Assembly (NCBI GenBank): GCA_001599715.1
Contig: BCHU01000002.1
Location: forward strand, 124,001-188,000
DNA length: 64,000 nucleotides
Origin: Phaeotremella fagi
Taxonomy: Eukaryota; Basidiomycota; Tremellomycetes; Tremellales; Phaeotremellaceae
Reading direction: 5' to 3'
How positions within the stretch are numbered: the first letter of the stretch is position 1; the number at the start of each line of letters is the position of its first letter. A model generated the notes under the pieces. That model was not told where the DNA came from and searched no databases. It saw only the letters and a program-made list of their open reading frames with translations. Positions 56,537-64,000 of this stretch are shown piece by piece. Both the position numbers and the translations under genes were made by a program.

Positions 56537-58224
56537 CTATATCTCTATCAGAACACTCCTCCCATCATCTTTCTTCACCTCCCTCCATCCTCCCAATTCA
56601 TTGAAATCTTCCTCCTCACCCTCAGCCTCCCCCTCCACAGAACTCAACCCCCCAGTCGAAAACCCACTCTTCCCATTCACCTCACCTTCCCTACCCACCC
56701 CTTCCTCCTCAACCCTCTCCCCTATAGCCCTGACAACACTTAACCCAAGATCATAGAACCCATCGTTAGTCTTAGGATTGAACATGTTCATATGCGCGTG
56801 CACCTCGTCGCTCGCTTTGGTGTTGGTCGCTTCTATCCATCGTTTGTATAAAGGATGACTGGTTGGTGGGAGTACCGTGAACGTTCTTGGTATAAGGTTC
56901 TTGGAGGTTGGTGGTGAATATGTATAGAAACTATGAATCAAAATCAGTAAACGTTCGAAACGATTGTTTTGTAGCTATGAACCCACTTCCTGAAAACAAT
57001 GTTACGTTGTTTACACAACTCTGAAACCTCAATCAATCTTCTCTTCATCGCCTCCTCATCCCAAAGATTCCCAACATAATTCAAATGCTCATAACCGTAT
57101 TTCCAACCTTCAGCCAAATCACCTCTCCTATAATAAGCAGTTCCAGCCGCTGCTCCTATCGCCAGTGCACCTAAGCCATACAGAGCTTGACTCGAGGTGG
57201 GTAACCAAGATGATTTCGTTGTCGTCGGTTCGTTTAATGATTTCTCTTTACCCTTGGTAGTAGTTTCCTTTGGAGTTGGTGTTGGTGTAGATGTTGCCGA
57301 TGATGAACCCCATTTCCCGAATCCTAAACCTGCTGCTATGGGGGATAACATGGTTAGATTCGTAGCGATTGTTTTGGCAGTTTCTACATGAGAAGCTGCT
57401 TGAGTGAGATGATGTTTCTAGAAATCAGTCTGGATATTTACAGTGTACGTACAAAGGTATGCTAAGTTTTATTAGTATCATAAGTCGCACTACAAACAGA
57501 AGCCAACTTACAGGATGTAAACCAAGATACTACCAGCACAAAATTAAGTATATATCGAAAACAACAAAATAGACTTACAGGAGTATCAAAAGCTAAACAA
57601 AATAATCAACACGCATCCCTCAATCATGGACATACCGATAATACCCAAAATTCTGGGCCACATAGGATCCTCAATCCTAGTGTTCCCAGCAATATCCAAA
57701 GCGGCATCTGCGATAAGTAAACCTCCCATCCTACAATGAAAACACATCAGCCTCGATCCCCGACTGACACCCACGAATGACCCATCAACACGATCCTAGC
57801 TTTCCCAGCACCTCCACCTAATCCATGATCGTTTTCCAGATTCACGACCAGAGTGGTCAACCAATCTACGAAAGCCAGTGTTGCAGTTTTCTGTATGGGT
57901 CAGGTCAACTAAGTGAGGATTGAGAGTAGGACTCAATTTACCAATTCACCACGTGTTTGATAGGCTGGAAAAACTTTTGATTCTACTTTCAAAGATGGAT
58001 GGGTTTCCTGGAGGAGATGGGCGATACCTGTTTCGGATCGTTAGAACATTGTTGGAAAAGACTGGACCCACGTTCTGGGAAGGATTCGAATGTGACTTCG
58101 TTCCCTTTGAAGCTGAGTTGGGGGTTAGTACTTTCTCCGACTGGATAGTGGTCACATACCCATGTACGTAGACTAGTACCAATAGATCTTTCGGTGTTGT
58201 CGATGGTGTGGTTGTCATTGTCAT
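56537..58224 (-). CDS. Alpha/beta-hydrolase (serine esterase, DUF676-like) with membrane segment
   Basis: Probable lipase or esterase; substrate unknown. Small exons starting at ATG 58224 (MTMTTTPSTTPKDLLVLVYG) join to IAHLLQETHPSLKVESKVFP, KTATLAFVDWLTTLVVNLEN, and KARIVLMGHS|MGGLLIADAA, where splicing TC|G rebuilds the nucleophile elbow GHSMGG. The next exons ILGIIAFDTPYLGLHP match the block seen in fungal DUF676-type hydrolases. After a low-complexity stretch there is a hydrophobic segment ALYGLGALAIGAAAGTAYY, a likely membrane anchor, then a domain with VSELCKQRNIVFRKWVHSYK and the polar tail ending in GRSVLIEI. A histidine for the catalytic triad may be in EVHAHMNMFNPKTNDGFYDL. Around seven introns, one with a 36-bp size near 57560. 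Confidence 0.8.
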
Positions 58225-58394
58225 CTGCGGTGATGGTTTGGTTAAACTATCGACGAATTCTTGCTTTATTTACAACCATGGATGGTGGTGTACTGGGTGG
58301 CAAACAAATTTATTCGATCCCTCACTTAAAATTTCAAGTACAGATACAGTAAAGATCTTCGAAGGATGAGTTTTAACAACATTTACTACTAACG

Positions 58395-59644
58395 ATGTTC
58401 AAAATAACTCAAATCCCACCAACATCAACCCAGACATTCCAAGATGACCCCAAAATCCCAACCTATCAAACGCAACTCCCAACCTACATGGATCTAGACA
58501 ACGAAGAAGACGATTTAGGTGAAGGCACCTCAACCCCTCCACGAACGATAGTCTCCCCAGGTGAACCTATAGTGAACTCTCGAGAATTCATGAGAGGTCA
58601 TGGGACTTATGTCGAGAATGAACATGTGGTTTCGAGTGTGGTAGGAGTTGTTGAACGAGTCAATAAACTCGTTAGTGTTAAAGCTTTGAATTCTAGGTTA
58701 GTAGTCCCTTCACTCTTTTCAATTTTTTCCAGAGATATTGACGTAGAGGTAGGTATAATCCTGAAGTTGGGGATTTAGTCATTGGAAGGATAGTAGAAGT
58801 AGGGAGTCAACGTTGGAAAGTTGATACCAAGGCTCGACAGGATGCTGTGTTGATGTTATCAAGTGTGAATCTACCTGGTGGTGTTCAGGTCAGTCCCAGG
58901 ACTCAACTTTCCAAAGGTGTTTGGTAATCGATATTAATATGATATACATCTGATTAGAGAAGAAAAATCGAAAGTGACGCATTGAAAATGAGAGATTTCT
59001 TGGCGGAAGGTGATGTAGGTCAGAACTCTTTCTATCATAAGACGTTGAAACCTAATAAAAAACTCTTTAGTTGTTGGTAGCAGAAGTTCAAGCGTTTTTC
59101 TCAGACGGAGCAATGTCCTTACACACCAGATCATTGAAATACGGCAAGGCAAGTCCAAAGTCTTAAAAACTGCTAACACTTGGATAGCTACGAAACGGTC
59201 AACTCCTAACCCTACCACCAAGACTGATCCGAAGATTGAAATCGCATTTCCACCACATCCCACCACCCTGTGGACCTAACGGTGTAGACATCATCTTAGG
59301 GTTGAACGGATACGTCTGGATCAGTTCTGGTACGTTGGAAGAGAAGAGGGAAGGTGGTGAAGGGTTCGACGCTGAGGGTGTATATTCTGATAAGAACGAT
59401 GTGAGTGTGTCTGTGCGAGTGATTGTTTGCAGATGAGGGACTGATATTTGACTCATAGGAAATCTCACCGGAATCTCGTCAAGCTATATCCAAAATCTCT
59501 AATCTGATTTCGATATTCGCGAAAAACGAAATTCCAATTACTGATACACTCATCGTTGATGCTTACGCTTGGAGTTTGACGTTAGACAATGAAACGATTG
59601 ATGAGAGGAGGTTATTGGCTGAAGTTGTTGGTTTGGATTTATGA
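58395..59644 (+). CDS. RRP4: Exosome subunit Rrp4
   Basis: RNA-binding cap subunit of the nuclear and cytoplasmic exosome that feeds RNA to the 3'-5' nuclease. ATG 58395 ([20 protein letters not shown]); the N-terminal region ends with [20 protein letters not shown], the family start motif. The S1 domain follows: [36 protein letters not shown] and [20 protein letters not shown], then [20 protein letters not shown]. The KH domain has [21 protein letters not shown]-terminal helix [12 protein letters not shown] to TGA 59642. Six introns. It shares a 170-bp divergent promoter with the hydrolase gene. Confidence 0.95.
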
Positions 59645-59854
59645 TGTTAAGTCTTCATACCATGCATATTTGGAAATTAATTCATTATGGGGATTAAGAA
59701 AAAAGGGCAACTAACTCTCAATCGAAACAAAAAAAGAAAAATCTAAAACAACAAAAAAAGCAATTGAAAGTTTTGTCATTAATCCATCCATAACCCCAAC
59801 ATTACGTTTTGATTTTTCTTTTTCCTTCTAACGAATCACTTCCTACAACTCAAT

Positions 59855-62025
59855 CTATCCAGCACCCCACAACCTAACAACACCATCACTACCAGCACTA
59901 ACCAAAATCGGTAATTCACTATGACAGACGATCTTACAAACACCCTCCTGATTCTTCTGTCGATGACCTATCAACTCTTGTAGACAAGTTTTCTTGCCTA
60001 GATCCCATAACCTGATCGTCGAGTCGGTTGAGGAAGTGAGGATACTCAGGGGTGAGAGGGGGGAGAGGGAGAGGGAGGTGATGGATGACGGATGGGCTAG
60101 GATGGTGTTTGTTGATTTTCCTTTTGGGGGTTAGTGTGGCTGGCGTGCTTGGGGTCGGAGTTAGAACTTACCCTCTCTTGGATCGTAGATTCTTAGATAG
60201 CCGTCTTCATGGGCTACCACTAGTAATGGTAAAGTTGGATGACACAGAATCGCGTTAACTTGAGAAGCTGATATCCAAGATTAATCAAATATCAACAACT
60301 GATGGAAGAAAACGACTTACCCTCCTCACCGAACGTCATCGATTCCTTCCCTTCTAAATCAAACATCCTAACGATCCCATTCTCAAACCCAACAAAGACA
60401 TGATCAGGACTCCCATCCGTCAAAGCCGTCGGGTTGACCTCGAATTTACTAGTCGAAACCAAAGCCCAATCCCCCAACGACCAAACTTTCATACTCTTAT
60501 CCGCTGAAACACTGATCAAATGTTTGCCTGAGATACATAAATCCCAGATCGCGTCGACGTGACCGATAAGTGTGGTTATTAACGTTGAAGGATCAAACGG
60601 TCCGTAAGGGTCTTGAGTTGGTTGAGGGAGTTTCCAGATTTTGATAGTGGAATCTAGAGAACTGGTGAAGATCATTCCTTGGTGGATGAGGACTGAGGTT
60701 ATGGGTGATGAATGACCGCGATAGGTCATTATTGGTTCGATATCGTTTCCGGGTCTAATTGGTGTTAAGTTGTAGAACCACTTCATTGACAACAACTTAC
60801 TTGTTTGACATGATCGAAGTAGGATCAATCGTCCACACTTTGATAGTAAAATCGTCACTGGCTGAAACGACTAAATTTCCAGAAACAGCAACAGATCTAA
60901 CAACATCTAAATGAGACCGTAAGATTTTCCTACTTGACCAAACTTTTTCAGATACAACGGAACCATCAACAACATCTTCTTTCTCTTTAACAGAAGTAGC
61001 GTTGGCATTAGCTAATTCCTGTTTCCAGGCGGCTTTGGATTCAGGTTTGAAAATCGCGGTGATGGGATCAACTTCTTCTGGAAGTGATAAAGTTTTTGGT
61101 GCAGGTGAAGACGGTGGTTGGGCAGTTGGTTCTATTGCCATGACCTCTGATTTTATCGGTTGTTCCGGTATAACTTTTTTGGGTAACTCTAATTCTGAAT
61201 CTCTTTCTCTTGGTGGTAAAGGATTCAATGCACCTGGTGAAGTCAAATACGTGATTTCTTGAATACATCTATCAAGGGTCAGTTGGGTGAATTTAACACT
61301 ATCACGTACTGTTTCAGATATTCACGACTTCTAGCTCTAGCCTTTGGATCTCTAGGTATACCAGTGTTCTTCCATATCGTTGAAGATTTTATGATACCGT
61401 TCGGTTTCCGATCTCCACCACCTTCTTCCTCCGAACTATCGTCTCTAGGTTTCTCTTCCTCCTGCAAAGAGACCACACGGGGGTTTTTCCCGCCCGTAGA
61501 AGTTTTCGTTCTGTCCCAAAAGGTTATCACAAGTCCCCAACTATCACTTCAAACGATTTTTTGACCTACCTCTCCTGTCTCAAGGCGTATTCAAGCATTT
61601 TGACACGTCTCAATAAATCAACTTTAAGATTCTCCGCTGATCTACGTTGACCTTCTAAAAGTGCTATCCTAGCCTAAAATCTACTGTATCAGTCTCATGA
61701 TGAGAAAAGTCATCAGAAACAAACATACCCTCATCTCAGCCCGTTCAATCTCCCATTCATTCCTGTCCCTCTCCCATCGTCTCCATTCACTCTGCAGATA
61801 ATGCAACACACTAGCTAGATTCATTTCGGACGGGGGGTTCGACATTGCGTCCCCGTTCGTTGAGGGTGGAGGTGGGTTTTGGTTATTGGGGTTAGGGTTT
61901 TGGTTTTGATTTTGACTTTGGTTTTGGAGATTTGGATTCGAGTTGGGGTTCGAGTTGTTGGTTAGAGGGGATTGATGATTTTGATTCCATTTTAGAGTGT
62001 TGTTGTTGTTAACGTTGGTATTCAT
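59855..62025 (-). CDS. FAR8: Striatin-family WD40 protein (STRIPAK; Far8-like)
   Basis: Scaffold of the STRIPAK phosphatase-kinase complex, which controls fungal cell fusion, development and mating (family knowledge). ATG 62025; an N/Q/P-rich stretch precedes the striatin N-terminal region LASVLHYLQSEWRRWERDRN with the caveolin-binding-like segment and coiled-coil RIALLEGQRRSAENLKVDLL. WD repeats: RSHLDVVRSVAVSGNLVVSA, ASDDFTIKVWTIDP, YRGHSSPITSVLIHQGMIFT, SSLDSTIKIWKLPQ, LIGHVDAIWDLCISGKHLIS, DKSMKVWSLGDW, then SILTSSTDSTIRLWDLGKKT and a last repeat closing VSAGSDGVVRLWGAG and TAG 59855. About seven introns. Length about 620 residues, in the normal range. Confidence 0.92.
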
Positions 62026-62420
62026 TCTGAGTTAGGTATAAGGTATAGGTATAGGTATAGGTATAGTATGTTCGCTCTTTCTTGTGTATACCCATATATT
62101 CTGTGTATGTACTATCTACTGGTACTGGGCTACTTCTTCGATTGTTGTCAATGCGTTCTGGTCGTGACGATGTAGATTACGTAAGGGTTTAGGTGTGTGT
62201 GGTTAAAAGGTGGGCCGTTTAAGCTACCATTATCCCACGTGCGTGCCACAAAGCGGAGCCCCACACACTGCCAAGGAATAAGCTACCAGGGGCGAGATCG
62301 TCACAGCGTCAGATCCGATTGAATGCAATTTTGGGACAAAGTAAACAACGGGTTTTTGGAATCCAACCAGTTTAATATTAACATTCAAGTTAATATCTAT
62401 CGAGCAACAGTAACAGCAAC
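62026..62420. promoter_or_regulatory. Divergent promoter with GGTATA-type hexamer repeat
   Basis: 396 bp between striatin (minus) and the CTL-type gene (plus). Contains a tandem (AGGTAT)n at 62034-62067, about five units just upstream of the striatin ATG. No known factor site assigned. Confidence 0.5.
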
Positions 62421-64000
62421 ATGTCCGCTCAACAGTTCTATAACGATACACCAGATCAACAAGACAGAGGTGTACAACAACAATATGTTCAACCACCACC
62501 AGGTCCACCACCAGGACAAAACTATCAACCTCACTACGCACCACCACCTGGTCCACCCCAAGGCTACCCCCCACAAGAGCAATACCAACCCCAGCCCCAA
62601 CAGCAGCAGTATAACATGAAACCCTCCGAACCATATTCCAACAACAACTACACAGCCGAAACAGGCGGTACTCAAGGTTACACCGATACCGCACCTTATT
62701 CACAAGCTAACGAAAAGACTGGTCAGAGATTGAATCCACGTAAACGATTGAACGATCCGGTTTTCCTCGTTCTTTTCGTAATTGCTGTCGCTGGTTTGGC
62801 TGTTGTTTCAGGTCTCTCCATTCCCACTTTTATCAGTTTAAATGGATTGGTAGGTTTGCAATGTCGTTCCAATGCTGATCTTTAGGGCGGGGGTGTTGGT
62901 AATTCTAGACAAGGCGGTACTGGAACTAGTGTTACTTTGGATTAGTAGGTTACTCAAAACGACGGTTGATTAACCTCTAGTCATACCGTTTATCTACTCC
63001 TACTCGTTTGTGGTTTAGGTTTGTTAGTTGCCGCTTTATATTTAGCTGTAAGTGAATCTGGGTGAGAACGTGTTACTCATAAAAAGCTTGTGCGCGCTTT
63101 CACCAAAATTATCATGGAGATTACGTTAGCTTTGACAGTTCTTTTGAACATCGCTATCTGTATCTGTAAGTGGATATCTTGAACATCACTGACGATAGAC
63201 TACTTTTATATTAAATGTAAGATTCACTTCATGTGTAAACACTAACGATAGATTATTCCGGTGCCATCATCTTTCTTGTGATCGCCCTCATATCAGTCTT
63301 CTTCTACTGGTCGATGCGGAAACGAATTCCTTTGGCCAAATTACTCCTCCAAATCACTGTCGACATCACCAAACATCATCCATCAGTCTATCTCGTTGTG
63401 TTACTCGGTTTACTCCTTCAAACTGCTGTATCAGTTTGGTATTCTTTCACTTGTATCGCCATCTACGTAAAATGGACACCTGGAAGTGCATGTGAGTCAA
63501 AAGACTGCCGATCGGACTAACGAAAAGCTTGTGCAACCACTGCATGTTCTTCCGGTAAAGTAGCTGGACTCATTTTCTACTCGACTTTCGTTTATCTATG
63601 GATGGGACAGGTTATCGCCAACGTTGTCTTGTGTACACTAGCTGGAGGAATCCTCGGAGGTCAGTCTTCTTAATGCAGCAGCAATTGATATTTAGGATGG
63701 TACTACTACGGACCAAGACTTCCTCAAGGTACCGGAATACCTAAAAGAGCGACTCTCAAAGCTTTCATTCGATCATCAACCCTTTCCTTGGGTTCGATCG
63801 CATTCGGTTCATTGATAGTGACCATCCTTGAATTGATTAGACTCATCCTCAACGCTCTCAGTCAATATGAAGGTAGTCAAGGGGATATGGTTGGACAGAT
63901 TGTTGCCTGTTGCGTAGGTCGTTTTCCTGGGTTGCGCTGATCGCAGGCTGCGTGTTGTGTGGGATGTATTGAAAGTGCTATCGCTTGGTTTAATAAATGT
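62421..64000 (+). CDS. PNS1: Choline transporter-like protein (Pns1/CTL family), truncated by window
   Basis: Multi-span membrane protein of the CTL/SLC44 family; the yeast member Pns1 has no settled substrate. ATG 62421 starts a proline/glutamine-rich cytosolic N-terminus (about 100 residues), with RKRLNDPVFLVLFVIAVAGL as the first span. A luminal loop, then spans TVYLLLLVCGLGLLVAALYL, TKIIMEITLALTVLLNIAIC, FLVIALISVFFYWSMRKRIP, YLVVLLGLLLQTAVSVWYSF and FVYLWMGQVIANVVLCTLAG. The conserved family motif GWYYYGPRLPQGTGIPKRAT is followed by LGSIAFGSLIVTILELIRLI and the cysteine-rich AACCVGCIESAIAWFNK. Six or more introns. The 3' end lies beyond base 64000, so the tail is missing here. Confidence 0.9.

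Overview
The window is nuclear DNA from a fungus, most likely a basidiomycete yeast of the Tremellales (Cryptococcus/Kwoniella-like; inferred). Most genes carry many 45-70 bp GT-AG introns with CTGAC/CTAAC branch sites, 5' and 3' untranslated regions are short, and the genes alternate between strands. There is a fungal elongation factor 3, a Pmc1-type Ca2+ pump, Vcx1, striatin and a GATA finger with the basidiomycete-style 19-residue loop. No tRNA, rRNA, CRISPR array, transposon or telomere was seen.

Layout. 1-4.6 kb, plus strand: RanBP1, prohibitin 1, and an unknown membrane protein. 4.65-11.45 kb, minus strand: a run of about eight small genes without introns that encode short helical proteins of unknown function. 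At least four are visibly paralogous, two neighbours come from a tandem duplication of about 950 bp, and a nearly invariant element sits downstream of three of them. This is the accessory part of the window. 11.7-17.6 kb, minus strand: epoxide hydrolase, a Dal5-type transporter and a glycine-rich hydrophilin-like protein. 18.2-21.9 kb: EF3. 22-26 kb: a GATA factor with a long leader. 26.5-30 kb: divergent Sec14 and penta-EF-hand genes sharing a promoter rich in Yap1-type sites. 30.8-34.1 kb: a forkhead factor. 34.6-35.8 kb: ribosomal protein L9. 36.5-41.4 kb: Ca2+ pump Pmc1. 41.7-43.8 kb: Bre2 of COMPASS. 44-48.2 kb: a polyol dehydrogenase followed by a myo-inositol-type transporter. 48.3-53.6 kb: a tail-anchored Pex26-like protein, divergent from Rtp1/TANGO6. 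53.8-56 kb: Vcx1. 56.5-58.2 kb: an alpha/beta hydrolase. 58.4-59.6 kb: Rrp4. 59.9-62 kb: striatin. 62.4 kb to the end: a Pns1/CTL-type transporter cut by the window edge.

Most of the window is conserved housekeeping: nuclear transport, translation, RNA decay, mitochondria, calcium storage, chromatin and signalling. Pmc1, Vcx1 and the penta-EF-hand gene place three calcium genes within 28 kb, and the dehydrogenase/transporter pair could act on the same class of substrate. The best candidate for something undescribed is the small-protein array with its conserved downstream element. Exon joins were read by eye; coding ranges include introns.
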